In this document: positions 25,417-34,474 of the stretch, piece after piece | Layout: every line of letters begins with the position of its first letter | Numbering within the stretch: position 1 is the stretch's first letter | NCBI GenBank assembly: GCA_963526735.1 | Contig: CAURNU010000004.1 | Location: forward strand, 1-64,000 | Direction: 5' to 3' | Source of the DNA: CAMUQR01 sp963526735 | GTDB lineage: Bacteria; Patescibacteriota; Saccharimonadia; Saccharimonadales; Saccharimonadaceae | Length of the DNA: 64,000 nucleotides | Translations under genes and position numbers: made by a program | The notes under the pieces: model-generated | The model's input: the letters and a program-made list of their open reading frames with translations, nothing else | What the model was told of the DNA's origin: nothing | The model's database searches: none

Positions 25417-26685
25417 TCAGACCGGTGCAATTCCCAGCACCGCGCCCAACTTCTCAATTTCTTCAGCTTCGCAATCTGACACTGCCACAAGCACCTTTTT
25501 CTCAGACGCAATAAATTCCCGAGCGATTTGATTGACCTCGTCGAGCGTAATGCTCTGAACTAACTGCTCATATTTATAAAAATCGCCCAACTCCCCAAAA
25601 AACCAATAGCGATCACGATAGAAACTATATATACCGCGTGGTGTCACATCCTCCATCGATAAATTGCCGAGTATGGACTGCCGAGCTCGCTCAATTTCCG
25701 CTTCCGTAAAGCCTGTTTTAACCACTTTTTGCAGCTCCCGCGCTATCAGTTTAAACAGAGCCGGAGCATGTTTATGACTAACTTCAGCGTCGATATAAAA
25801 ATCAGCTGATTGATCAGTATTATAGCGCCCGCTATAGACACCATACGCAATACCTTGCTCGCGTGCCTTCGAATAAATTCGTGAGTTAGCTGATGAAAAT
25901 AGCGCAAAAAGCGCAAAACCCATCGCCGTGTTCTGTCGAATAGTCATTTCGTGATCCAAAATTGACATAAATGTAAAATCGATATTCTGGACATCTTTTT
26001 TAGAAACCAGATGACTGCCACCATGCCGACGCTCAAACAATAATTGCTGACGCTGGCCACGCGGTAGTTTTAGTGCTTCGATTTTATCTTTTAATTGCGT
26101 CTTAATCTGATGTAAATCACCGCAAATCACCACATCAAGGTTATCAGTCGTGAAAAATTGTGGATAATAAGCCTGAATATCAGCTAGAGTGATATTTTTA
26201 AGATTTTTGAGACGATCAGCGTAGGTTTGCGCCGTCAGACCAGTTGTTTGCGCATAAACTGGGTACATTAGTCGCGCGTGACGATTTAAGCAGTCTTCTA
26301 ATTCTATTTCGATAATTGATAATTCTTTTTCGAAATATTCTTGTTCGAACTTCGGTTGGTTCAAGGCCGAAATCACCAAATCCATCACTCGCTCCCAGTC
26401 AAACATTGGCGCCTGAAAGCTATAAGTCACATGTCGATCACCAGTTGACGCTCCATACGAAGCGCCATTTTTTCTTAATTCACTTAAAAAATCCGCCTCA
26501 TTCCAGCCCTTAGGAGTCACAAACAAATGCTCCAAAACGTGAGGTAAATCATATTTCTCCGGCCGGGTATAGCGATAGCCTGCCTCAAAATCAAACTCGC
26601 AAATCAAATATTTAGCACTTGGCACGTCAATCCATAATACTCGTGCACCGTTCTTTAAAGTTTCAATTTTTACTTGATGTTTCAT
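25417..26685 (-). CDS. M16 family zinc peptidase
   Basis: 422 residues in the two-domain layout of small bacterial M16 (pitrilysin/processing peptidase) proteins. The inverted zinc motif HVLEH (HxxEH) is near 49-53 and the distal Glu lies in IEIELED. The C-terminal half keeps the R/Y-type binding region. The active motif is intact in this single chain. No partner lacking the motif is adjacent, so it may act as a homodimer. AAGGAA precedes the ATG. Cytoplasmic by lack of a signal peptide. Confidence 0.9.
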   Translation of the reverse strand: MKHQVKIETLKNGARVLWIDVPSAKYLICEFDFEAGYRYTRPEKYDLPHVLEHLFVTPKGWNEADFLSELRKNGASYGASTGDRHVTYSFQAPMFDWERVMDLVISALNQPKFEQEYFEKELSIIEIELEDCLNRHARLMYPVYAQTTGLTAQTYADRLKNLKNITLADIQAYYPQFFTTDNLDVVICGDLHQIKTQLKDKIEALKLPRGQRQQLLFERRHGGSHLVSKKDVQNIDFTFMSILDHEMTIRQNTAMGFALFALFSSANSRIYSKAREQGIAYGVYSGRYNTDQSADFYIDAEVSHKHAPALFKLIARELQKVVKTGFTEAEIERARQSILGNLSMEDVTPRGIYSFYRDRYWFFGELGDFYKYEQLVQSITLDEVNQIAREFIASEKKVLVAVSDCEAEEIEKLGAVLGIAPV

Positions 26686-26816
26686 GTAATTCCTTTTTTT
26701 ACTTTTCCTTAACTTTTAAATGTTGTTATAAAAACAACAAAAATTATATCTTAATAAGAAATTATTTAATCATACTCTTATCATACGAACTCGAAACTAA
26801 AAAAGCAAGAATGAAT

Positions 26817-28904
26817 CTAGATTTTTGTCAACCGCGCAAACTCGACGTTCAGCTTGCGAATTTGATTATTGCCAAAACGCACACTAACCGCCAGCCCATC
26901 AACATCAATTACTTCGCCCTCGCCAAAAATATCCGAACGCACCCGATCACCAATTTCAAACTCATTAATCATATCCACCAGAAAATCATCACTCGGTGCA
27001 TCCACATAGCCCGCATCGCCAGCCATCAAACCAGCATCTGCCAAAAACTGCGATGGTAGCATCTGGCGACGCGACCCACCGACAAACCGACAGCCCGCCG
27101 AAAACAAATACAGTCGTTCCTTAGCTCGAGTCATTGCCACGTAACACAGCCGGCGTTCTTCTTCGAGTTCTTCTGGTTTTTCAAACACACGAGCGTGCGG
27201 AAAAGTGCCTTCCTCGAGACCAATCACAATCACTACTGGAAACTCTAAACCCTTCGCCGCGTGCATTGTCATCAAACTGACTTGCCCGCCATCAGCCGTT
27301 TTATCGCTACTCGACAGCAGTGCCGCGTCCTCCAAAAATGACCCGACATCGGCATACGACCGTGCCTCATTCACCAAGACATCGAGATATTCAAGCTTCA
27401 CTTCAGCCGTCAAGCTATCTTTTTTAATCAAGAAATCATAGCCAGTCCAATCGATAATTTTAGTAATTAACTCACTTGGCGCCGTGCCAGCCACAAATTC
27501 TGCCTGGATTTTTTGTAAAACCGTCGCAAATTTTGCTAACTTGCCTTGCGCCAGCTTTGGCAAATCAGATTGTTCGAGGTTGGCGAGTGCTGTGAACACA
27601 TCTTGCCCACTCGCCTGCCACCAAGCAATAAACTTATCCTGCGTAGCTGCCCCAATACCCCGCGCCGGCACATTGATAATTCGCGCCAAACTGACCTGAT
27701 CATACGGCTGATAACACAACCGCAGATATGCCAAAATATCCTTAATTTCTTTACGATCAAAAAAGCGCACACCACCGATAATTTTATACGGTAAATTAGC
27801 CGCGATTAGCGCCCGCTCCAGGCCATAACTCTGAGCATTAGTTCGATACAAAATTGCAATTTCGTCCAGCTGATACACATTGCGTAAATCACGAATCAAA
27901 TTAGCAATCCGGAACGCCTCATCATTCTCATCCGCCACGAAGCGCACTTCGACTGGTTCACCATCGCCCGCCTCTGTCCAAATTTGCTTGTCAGTGCGCT
28001 GGAGATTTTTTTCGATGACTTTTTGCGCAGCTGACAGAATATGTCCCGTCGAGCGATAATTTTGCTCGAGCTTAATGACTTTTGCGCCAGTAAAATCCCG
28101 CTGGAAATTCAAAATATTGGTAAAATCTGCCCCACGGAATGAATAAACCGACTGCCAATCATCGCCCACTACACAAATATTCTGTTTGGAATTAACCAGT
28201 AACTTCACGATTTTATACTGAGCCGCGTTCGTGTCTTGATACTCATCAATCAAAATAAATTTAAACTGGTTTTGCCACTGTTGGAGGACGCTGGGCATGG
28301 TTTTTAATAGGCGCACCACTTCTAGCAACAAATCATCAAAATCTAGCGCCCGAGTTTGACGCTTTAACCGCTCATATTCCCGATAAATCTCCGCCAAGCG
28401 TTTTTTATCATGATGAAATACACTATCAGCATATTCATCAGGCGATTGCATCCGGTTTTTTGCTGCAGAAATTACCGCCGACACTGCTCGAGCTTTTAAT
28501 TCCGACTTCAGACCAAGACTAGCAATTGCTTGCTTAATCAAACCCTGCCGGTCAGTTTCATCATAAATCACAAACTGCGGATCAATGCCAATTGCCGTGC
28601 CCGATTGACGCAAAATCTTAACACAAATCCCGTGAAAAGTGCCCATATACGGCATAAACAACCAGGTATTTGGTCGCCCCAATAACTGCGCCAAGCGTCC
28701 GCGCATTTCCTGCGCCGCCTTATTAGTAAAAGTGACTGCCAAGATTTCTTGATCAGCTACACCACAGTTCTGAATCAAATGGGCAATTCGATGCGTCAAA
28801 GTTTTGGTTTTGCCAGAACCAGCACCAGCTAATACCAGCACTGGTCCGTCAACCGTGCGCACCGCTTCAGCTTGCGCTTCGTTTAAGCCTGTAAATAAGT
28901 CCAT
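26817..28904 (-). CDS. pcrA: UvrD/PcrA superfamily 1 DNA helicase
   Basis: 3'-5' helicase of 695 residues used in excision repair and replication restart. Visible motifs: LAGAGSGKTKTLTHRIA (I), VTFTNKAAQEMRGR (Ia), LIDEYQDTN (II), VVGDDWQSVYSFRGAD (III), LEQNYRST (IV), LMTMHAAKGLEFP (V) and YVAMTRAKERLYL (VI). It follows the 381-residue protein gene directly (TAAATG) and ends a pgk-tpiA operon. Confidence 0.96.
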   Translation of the reverse strand: MDLFTGLNEAQAEAVRTVDGPVLVLAGAGSGKTKTLTHRIAHLIQNCGVADQEILAVTFTNKAAQEMRGRLAQLLGRPNTWLFMPYMGTFHGICVKILRQSGTAIGIDPQFVIYDETDRQGLIKQAIASLGLKSELKARAVSAVISAAKNRMQSPDEYADSVFHHDKKRLAEIYREYERLKRQTRALDFDDLLLEVVRLLKTMPSVLQQWQNQFKFILIDEYQDTNAAQYKIVKLLVNSKQNICVVGDDWQSVYSFRGADFTNILNFQRDFTGAKVIKLEQNYRSTGHILSAAQKVIEKNLQRTDKQIWTEAGDGEPVEVRFVADENDEAFRIANLIRDLRNVYQLDEIAILYRTNAQSYGLERALIAANLPYKIIGGVRFFDRKEIKDILAYLRLCYQPYDQVSLARIINVPARGIGAATQDKFIAWWQASGQDVFTALANLEQSDLPKLAQGKLAKFATVLQKIQAEFVAGTAPSELITKIIDWTGYDFLIKKDSLTAEVKLEYLDVLVNEARSYADVGSFLEDAALLSSSDKTADGGQVSLMTMHAAKGLEFPVVIVIGLEEGTFPHARVFEKPEELEEERRLCYVAMTRAKERLYLFSAGCRFVGGSRRQMLPSQFLADAGLMAGDAGYVDAPSDDFLVDMINEFEIGDRVRSDIFGEGEVIDVDGLAVSVRFGNNQIRKLNVEFARLTKI

Positions 28905-30050
28905 TTACTTATTATACACTGTCAATAGATAAATACCGACTGCCGCGCCAACAATTGCCACAATCGTTAGTACAATCCAAATTACCGAATTCAAGCGACT
29001 TGGCTTATCGTCAGTTTTTAAATCACCTCGATATAATGCCACATCTTCTTCGTCATCTGATTGATTATCTAATTGTAAGGTTGATTGGCGACTATAAGGA
29101 GTATCCTTCGCCTTATCATATGGCACACCTAATGGTCGTTTGTCGACTTTGGCGGTTTCTAAGAACGGACTTTGACCACGGTCACGATAAACTGGATCAT
29201 CGTGTGGTCGCGTGGCTAACTTAGATTTGGTTTCGGTTGGGTGAATTGATTCTAATTCATCTAAATCCACCATTGAAACTGACTGTTGAGCGTTAGTATA
29301 ACCCAACTGGCGATTAGCAGTTTTAGCCGACCCAACGGTTTCTGGAGCTACTTTAGCTACATAATTCACTGAATCATATTGATAAACCGTCTCAGAACCA
29401 TCAGGTTGTTTAGTTGATAAAGTCTCACTTTGGTAATGACCCGTCACCAACGAATCAGATTGTGAGCTAGAGTTAGCTAGTGGCGCCATCACCGTCGAAA
29501 CCATTGCTTCGCCAGCTTGGTTTAAGCGACGACGTTGACGCAAAAGATTCGCACCGCGTACTGCTGGGGTCGCTCCCGCAACTACCGATGCCGATACTGC
29601 TTGCGGTGGAGTGATTGTTTTAGCTTTTACTGGAGCTGTCACCTGTGGTCGTGATGTTGATTGAGCAGGCATCATCTGTGGTTGTCCTAAGTTTTGAGAT
29701 TTCACCACTGGCGGTCGTACAAAAGATCGTTGCGTTGTCAGTTGCGGTCGGGCTGATGCTGGTGTATTCGATTTTGCACTCACACGCCGAATACCGTCCA
29801 CCATTGGTCCGCGATTAGTATTGAGTGGTTGTGGCTGAGCGTGCGACACGCCATTAACCACACCTGTACCACTTAAGCCATGACTCCGAGGAGCCGGTTG
29901 CGCTGGAGTATGAGCTGTGTTAACAATATCCATATTACGCCCCCGACCTTGATATTGACGAATGCGAGCTTGCTTTTCCGCCGCTTGCTTTTTTTGATCC
30001 ATGATTTTATTTACTTCTTGATCGAGCGCTTCAAAATCGATATCTTGCAT
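28905..30050 (-). CDS. Low-complexity tail-anchored protein of unknown function
   Basis: 381 residues. An N-terminal charged helix (about 1-40) is followed by a long Pro/Gln/Ser/Thr-rich, probably disordered region. The only hydrophobic stretch is at about 358-377, two or three residues from the C-terminus, as in tail-anchored proteins. The start overlaps the tpiA stop by one base (TGATG) and its stop abuts pcrA. No family recognised. Confidence 0.75.
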   Translation of the reverse strand: MQDIDFEALDQEVNKIMDQKKQAAEKQARIRQYQGRGRNMDIVNTAHTPAQPAPRSHGLSGTGVVNGVSHAQPQPLNTNRGPMVDGIRRVSAKSNTPASARPQLTTQRSFVRPPVVKSQNLGQPQMMPAQSTSRPQVTAPVKAKTITPPQAVSASVVAGATPAVRGANLLRQRRRLNQAGEAMVSTVMAPLANSSSQSDSLVTGHYQSETLSTKQPDGSETVYQYDSVNYVAKVAPETVGSAKTANRQLGYTNAQQSVSMVDLDELESIHPTETKSKLATRPHDDPVYRDRGQSPFLETAKVDKRPLGVPYDKAKDTPYSRQSTLQLDNQSDDEEDVALYRGDLKTDDKPSRLNSVIWIVLTIVAIVGAAVGIYLLTVYNK

Positions 30051-30832
30051 CAGTTGCCTCCTTCTTTCGTTAAGTTATAAGTTTTTTCAATAATATCATT
30101 AAACTGGTAAGCGTTCAGGCTCGATCCGCCCATCATCAAGCCATCGACACCTTTAATTTGCAAAAATCCTAACGCATTATCAGCCGTTACACTGCCACCA
30201 TAGACTACACGCACGGCCGTTGAGGCTTTTTTACCAAATAAATAGGCGATTTGATCACGAATCATCGCTACTGCCTTAGTCACATCAGCCACTTGTGCCG
30301 ATTGGCCAGTGCCAATCGCCCAAACTGGCTCATAAGCAATCACACAATTAGCAATATCCTCACTAGTAATATTAGCAAGGCCAGTTAAAAGTTGATCATT
30401 CAGTACATCCCGAGTTTCACCAGCTGACCGATCAATAATCGTTTCACCAACGCACAAAATCGGTTTAATCCCCGAACGCAAAGCCGCCTGAACTTTACCG
30501 CGGATGTCTTTATCGGTCTCATGAAATAAATGACGGCGTTCTGAATGTCCAACAATGGCGTATTCGACGATGTTTTTTAACTGAGCAATCGCCACTTCAC
30601 CAGTAAATGCCCCAAAATCCCGCCAATAAAAATTCTGAGCTGCAAGCTTAAACTGCCGTTTGTTAATCTGCAAACTCAGCGATTGAAGCGTAAACACCGA
30701 CGGCGCCAGCACCACATCAACCGAGCGATGCGCCTGAATTAAATTCGATAATTTATGTAAATACAAACTGGCTTCATTCATCGTGAAGTTCATTTTCCAG
30801 TTGCCGATAATGATTTTTTTATTTTGTGTCAT
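30050..30832 (-). CDS. tpiA: Triosephosphate isomerase
   Basis: Interconverts dihydroxyacetone phosphate and glyceraldehyde 3-phosphate. 260 residues with GNWKMN (Asn, Lys), VGHSERR (His), AYEPVWAIGTG (catalytic Glu) and VVYGGSV. Full length. It is 40 bases downstream of pgk; a TATAAT box in the gap (complement of ATTATA near 30860) may add an internal promoter. Confidence 0.97.
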   Translation of the reverse strand: MTQNKKIIIGNWKMNFTMNEASLYLHKLSNLIQAHRSVDVVLAPSVFTLQSLSLQINKRQFKLAAQNFYWRDFGAFTGEVAIAQLKNIVEYAIVGHSERRHLFHETDKDIRGKVQAALRSGIKPILCVGETIIDRSAGETRDVLNDQLLTGLANITSEDIANCVIAYEPVWAIGTGQSAQVADVTKAVAMIRDQIAYLFGKKASTAVRVVYGGSVTADNALGFLQIKGVDGLMMGGSSLNAYQFNDIIEKTYNLTKEGGN

Positions 30833-30872
30833 AGTTTAAACTTATTCATGCTTACGCTAATTATAGCGGTTT

Positions 30873-32084
30873 TTAAAGATTAAGTAAACCCTTCGCGCCC
30901 GGTAATTCACCATATGCCAGCAGTTCTAAACTTGCTCCACCACCAGTAGACAAAAACAGCTCGGGGTAGACTTGGTGCTTAATTGTCGACTGATTTTTTG
31001 TTGTAAAATTATCAACAAAACCAACGGTATCGCCACCGCCAATCAGCGCTGGAGTACGGTTGTTTATCAACTCAGTAATTACCGCCTCGCTACCGCTAGC
31101 CAAGCGTGGATTTTCACTATATCCAAGATTACCGTTCCAGAGGACTGCCCCAGCCTGTTTAATAAGTGTTGTAATTTTTGCAACAGTTTCAGGCCCAATA
31201 TCGCCAATCATCTCTGTCGCAGTCATTTGCCCCAATGGCTTGGCGACCGCCTCCGTTGCCTGTAGATTATCCACCGCCAGTACATCGCTTGGTAAAATCA
31301 ACCGATCGAGGCTTTTGCCAGCCCGCGCCCAAGCCTGGTACACCGCGCGCACCGCCGACGACTGACCGTGTTCAATCAGACTACGCCCAACATTAAAACC
31401 GGCTTCCGCCAAAAATACATTTGCCATCGCCCCGCCAATCACCAGATAATTCACTTCATCTACTAATTTTGTTAAAAAATCAATCTTATCGCTAATTTTT
31501 GCCCCGCCGACAATCGCCACTAGCGGTCGCTCAGCTGTTTGCAAAAAACCACCTACCGTCAAGTACTCTCGCACAAAATTATCACTGGCATAGCTCGGTA
31601 ATAATTTCGTAATCGCGTCCGTAGTGGCTGACTGACGGTGTGCCACCGCAAAACCATCCTGCACAAACACCTCCGCACCAGTCGCCGTCACCAGCTGTCG
31701 CGCAAAATCCTCATCATTATCAGCCTCACCCGACCAAAACCGCAAATTCTCGCACAAGATAATCCGCTCCGTCGGCAATTGTTCTGGCGTCATATCTTGC
31801 CAATCCGCCACCCAACCAACTGATTGTTCCAACAGCTCGCTCAGACGCTCTACCACTGGTGCTAACGATAATTCCGCCTCATAACCTTTGCCAGCCGGTC
31901 GCCCCAAATGACTCACAAGAATAATCTTACGCGCCCCAGCTACCATCAATGCTCGAATCACACCCAAACTCGCTCGAATTCGCATATCATTCTGAATCTG
32001 ACCATTTTTAATCGGCACGTTATAATCAGTCCGCACCAACACAGTTTTATCTTTAAAATTAAATTGATCCACTAATCGTTTCAT
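30873..32084 (-). CDS. pgk: Phosphoglycerate kinase
   Basis: ATP-forming step of lower glycolysis. 403 residues with VLVRTDYNVPI at the N-terminus, SHLGRP, AIVGGAKISDKI and the C-terminal GGGDTVGFV nucleotide-binding motif. The usual NDAFGTAHR reads QDGFAVAHR here, a local variation with the His kept. GGGGAT precedes the ATG. Confidence 0.97.
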   Translation of the reverse strand: MKRLVDQFNFKDKTVLVRTDYNVPIKNGQIQNDMRIRASLGVIRALMVAGARKIILVSHLGRPAGKGYEAELSLAPVVERLSELLEQSVGWVADWQDMTPEQLPTERIILCENLRFWSGEADNDEDFARQLVTATGAEVFVQDGFAVAHRQSATTDAITKLLPSYASDNFVREYLTVGGFLQTAERPLVAIVGGAKISDKIDFLTKLVDEVNYLVIGGAMANVFLAEAGFNVGRSLIEHGQSSAVRAVYQAWARAGKSLDRLILPSDVLAVDNLQATEAVAKPLGQMTATEMIGDIGPETVAKITTLIKQAGAVLWNGNLGYSENPRLASGSEAVITELINNRTPALIGGGDTVGFVDNFTTKNQSTIKHQVYPELFLSTGGGASLELLAYGELPGAKGLLNL

Positions 32085-32124
32085 TTTTTATCCCCATTAT
32101 GCTTATTTCTATTTTACCGCACTT

Positions 32125-32152
32125 AAAAATCCCCGACAAGTCAGTCGAGGAT
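32125..32152 (-). terminator. Terminator after pyk
   Basis: ATCCTCGAC and GTCGGGGAT arms on the minus strand (32144-32152 and 32129-32137) with a 6-base loop, followed by TTTTTA. Confidence 0.8.
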
Positions 32153-32179
32153 TTTTGTTGCTAATCGTCAGATTTAAGT

Positions 32180-33607
32180 TTAAACTGCTCGTACCTGAAT
32201 CGTATCCGTTCCGCCAACCACACCCGGTTGACGACCACTCACAACCACCACCATCACATCATCGGCAGTTTCGTCGAACCGACCAGCAGATTTAAGTTCT
32301 TTCGCTAATTCATAGCCAACTTCAGCTGTAATCAGCCGAATATAGCTCTGGTTAGCATAGCTGAGCGCTAGCTGTTGGGCGGTTTTTGGATCGGAAGTGA
32401 CGCTCAAAATTACTCGATTTGGTCGAAAAGCCGCCACTTGTGAAGCAGTTGCGCCAGTTTCGGTGCTGACCACAATCGCCTGAGCGTTTAATTCATCAGC
32501 GATCCGCACTGCCGCCCCAGCAATCGAGTTCAAATTACCGTCTTGTTTTTCAATTGGATAATTGTGCAAAACGGTATTGTTTTGAGTATAAAGAATAATC
32601 TTTTTCATCGCCGCCACAGTTTCGAGTGGATAATTACCATTCGCAGTCTCATCTGATAGCATCACTGTATCAGCACCTTGCATCACCGCCAGCGCCACAT
32701 CAGAAGCCTCAGCTCGGGTTGGCTCTGGATTATCCACCATACTAGCAAGCATTTGAGTTGCAACAATGATTAATTTAGCGTGCTTACGAGTTAATTGCAT
32801 CAGCTTATCTTGGGTAGCTGGCACCACTTCAGTTCCAGCTTCCACCGCCAAATCACCACGCGCCACCATAATTCCATCGGATGCTTTGACAATTTCTTCC
32901 AGATTTTCTGGCAAAATCGCCATTTTGGTCTCGATTTTAGCAATAATTTGAGCTTTCGAGCCATGTGACAATAAAATCTGACGCAAATTATGAATATCTT
33001 CGGCTGACTGCACGAAACTCAGCGCCACATAATCAATATCTTGGGTCGCACCAAATTCAATATCGCGCAAATCTTTTTCGGTCAAAATATCTCCCGCAAA
33101 ATCGGTATCTGGCAAATTTAAGCCTTTACGTGCCCGAATTTCACCATCATTTAGCACCCGCACCCGGATGGCAGTATCCGACATTCGCCCCAAAACCTCA
33201 GTTTTGACCTTACCGTCATAAATATACAGTGCCTCGCCCGCCTTAACCTTATCGGCCAAATTATATTGCACTGGAAAAGCACTCTGTTCATCCCAATCCT
33301 CTAGCGCATAGTCCAAAATCAACTCATCGCCCGCCTTCACCGCCACTGGCACGTTGTCATTGAACATACCTAAGCGAATCTTTGGCCCCTGCAAATCCTG
33401 TACCACCGCCACTGGTTTTTTAAGTTCAAATGAGGCTTGACGAATCCACGTAATCGCTTGGGCTTTTTCGGAATGCTCACCATGACTGAAATTCAGCCGA
33501 CAACCATTGACGCCCGCTTTGATTAGTTCATAAATCGCCTCATAACTATAAGTTGCTGGCCCAATCGTTGCTAAGATTTTTGTCCGTTTAAAAAGTGGTT
33601 TAATCAT
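32180..33607 (-). CDS. pyk: Pyruvate kinase
   Basis: Final ATP-forming step of glycolysis, 475 residues. Visible are KILATIGPAT, the NFSHG motif, KIETKMAI with the catalytic Lys, VARGDLAVE and MLSDETANG. The C-terminal allosteric-type domain is present; the extra phosphohistidine domain of some Gram-positive enzymes is not. ATG 33607 is chosen because homology starts there and TATATT (extended TGC) lies exactly 7 bases upstream; the 10-codon extension lies in the promoter. Confidence 0.97.
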   Translation of the reverse strand: MIKPLFKRTKILATIGPATYSYEAIYELIKAGVNGCRLNFSHGEHSEKAQAITWIRQASFELKKPVAVVQDLQGPKIRLGMFNDNVPVAVKAGDELILDYALEDWDEQSAFPVQYNLADKVKAGEALYIYDGKVKTEVLGRMSDTAIRVRVLNDGEIRARKGLNLPDTDFAGDILTEKDLRDIEFGATQDIDYVALSFVQSAEDIHNLRQILLSHGSKAQIIAKIETKMAILPENLEEIVKASDGIMVARGDLAVEAGTEVVPATQDKLMQLTRKHAKLIIVATQMLASMVDNPEPTRAEASDVALAVMQGADTVMLSDETANGNYPLETVAAMKKIILYTQNNTVLHNYPIEKQDGNLNSIAGAAVRIADELNAQAIVVSTETGATASQVAAFRPNRVILSVTSDPKTAQQLALSYANQSYIRLITAEVGYELAKELKSAGRFDETADDVMVVVVSGRQPGVVGGTDTIQVRAV

Positions 33608-33670
33608 ACGAATCAATATAGCATTTTTTTTATTCAAAAGCTAGCCATGACCTTAATACTGCCAGCCACG

Positions 33671-33698
33671 AAAAAGCCCGACCAGTAGTCGGGTGCTT
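33671..33698 (-). terminator. Terminator after tRNA-Glu
   Basis: CCCGAC and GTCGGG arms followed by CTTTTT on the minus strand, enclosed in a longer CCACGAAA/TTTCGTGG pairing. Confidence 0.8.
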
Positions 33699-33701
33699 TC
33701 G

Positions 33702-33776
33702 TGGTGATCCCACCGGGAATCGAACCCAGATTGCCAGGATGAAAACCTGGTGTCCTAACCGTTAGACGATGGGACC
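33702..33776 (-). tRNA. tRNA-Glu (TTC)
   Basis: Cloverleaf with anticodon loop TTTTCAT (TTC), T-loop TTCGATT, discriminator A and encoded CCA. Confidence 0.95.
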
Positions 33777-33804
33777 ACGGCTTCTACCATAAGAAGTCTT
33801 GACC

Positions 33805-33833
33805 ATTTTAACCTATTTAGCGATGAAAATCAA
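33805..33833 (-). promoter_or_regulatory. Promoter of tRNA-Glu
   Basis: TTGATT (33828-33833), 17 bases and TAAAAT (33805-33810) on the minus strand. Confidence 0.75.
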
Positions 33834-33927
33834 GCCCCACTTCACCCTATCAGCACTCAGTTATTTTTAAACATAATCGTTTTATATTATAGCTATTGTT
33901 TTTCATCGATAAATAGTCATAAATATA

Positions 33928-33956
33928 TTGACTTTTTATGTATTTTGTGGTATCAT
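33928..33956 (+). promoter_or_regulatory. Promoter of the structured RNA
   Basis: TTGACT (33928-33933), 17 bases and TATCAT (33951-33956). Transcription should start near 33963. Confidence 0.75.
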
Positions 33957-33962
33957 TACGAC

Positions 33963-34178
33963 AAGTTGGGAGTTTGTGTCAGCAAAAAAGCACGATCAAA
34001 CAACGCAACTTAAAAATTCGGTAACGTCTTCAAAAATGTAGTCGATGCCGATATGAGGTGGCTTAGTGGTGAGTCCGCTCACTACTAAGCTGCTTCATAT
34101 TGGAGTAGCCTACATAGAACAGACTAGCTCTTAAGGCTCTTTCTAGTTTCGTCTATGCAGTGTTTTTTATTTTTTTTA
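33963..34178 (+). ncRNA. Structured RNA or regulatory leader upstream of the Cna_B operon
   Basis: About 215 bases with no reading frame. Three structures are seen: a two-part 5' helix (33964-33968 with 34006-34010 and 33972-33976 with 33997-34001); a 23-bp hairpin (34051-34073 with 34078-34100, loop TCCG) closed by ATGTAG/CTACAT (34036-34041, 34110-34115); and a 3' hairpin (34113-34127 with 34143-34157) followed by two T tracts (34163-34177). The closing helix and the 3' hairpin share 34113-34115, so they cannot both form fully. That is the arrangement of an attenuator. tRNA-like ends, RNase P core sequences and 6S end pairing are absent. It is either a stand-alone small RNA or a leader controlling the two genes downstream. 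Confidence 0.65.
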
Positions 34179-34186
34179 ATTTATAG

Positions 34187-34204
34187 CCCCGATTAGGATC
34201 GGGG
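34187..34204 (+). promoter_or_regulatory. Hairpin abutting a ribosome site
   Basis: CCCCGAT TAGG ATCGGGG (34187-34204) ends two bases before AGGAGG (34206-34211). There is no T tract, so it is more likely to affect translation or RNA stability than to terminate. Confidence 0.5.
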
Positions 34205-34216
34205 GAGGAGGATATT

Positions 34217-34474
34217 ATGTTAAATAAAATATTAAGAAAATATGAATTCATTTTCAAGGCACTGTTTACAGCAGCCTTGACAGCAACGCTCATCCAATCT
34301 GGATGGCTAGCTGTCGGAATCATTGTGCTTATCCTTGTTCTGGCTATTGCCGGCTTGGAGCTAATCCAATCTGACAAGGAGCAAAAACAATCCAAGGCCG
34401 ATCAATTGAATGAAGCACTAGCAGAAATCAAAGCCTTGAAGGAAGAAATGAAGAAAAAAGGAGGGGACGAATAA
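34217..34474 (+). CDS. Small membrane protein with coiled-coil tail
   Basis: 85 residues: basic N-terminus, two close membrane segments (about 13-28 and 30-50) and a charged helix (about 52-82) likely to form a coiled coil. AGGAGG site. Its stop overlaps the start of the Cna_B protein (TAATG), so the two are coupled; it may help anchor or export that protein. Family not recognised. Confidence 0.75.
   Translation: MLNKILRKYEFIFKALFTAALTATLIQSGWLAVGIIVLILVLAIAGLELIQSDKEQKQSKADQLNEALAEIKALKEEMKKKGGDE

Noticed and set aside
33963..34178. tmRNA, 6S RNA, RNase P or SRP RNA as the identity of the structured RNA
   Set aside because: No CCA or T-arm, no end-to-end pairing, no RNase P core or SRP loop sequence could be found.
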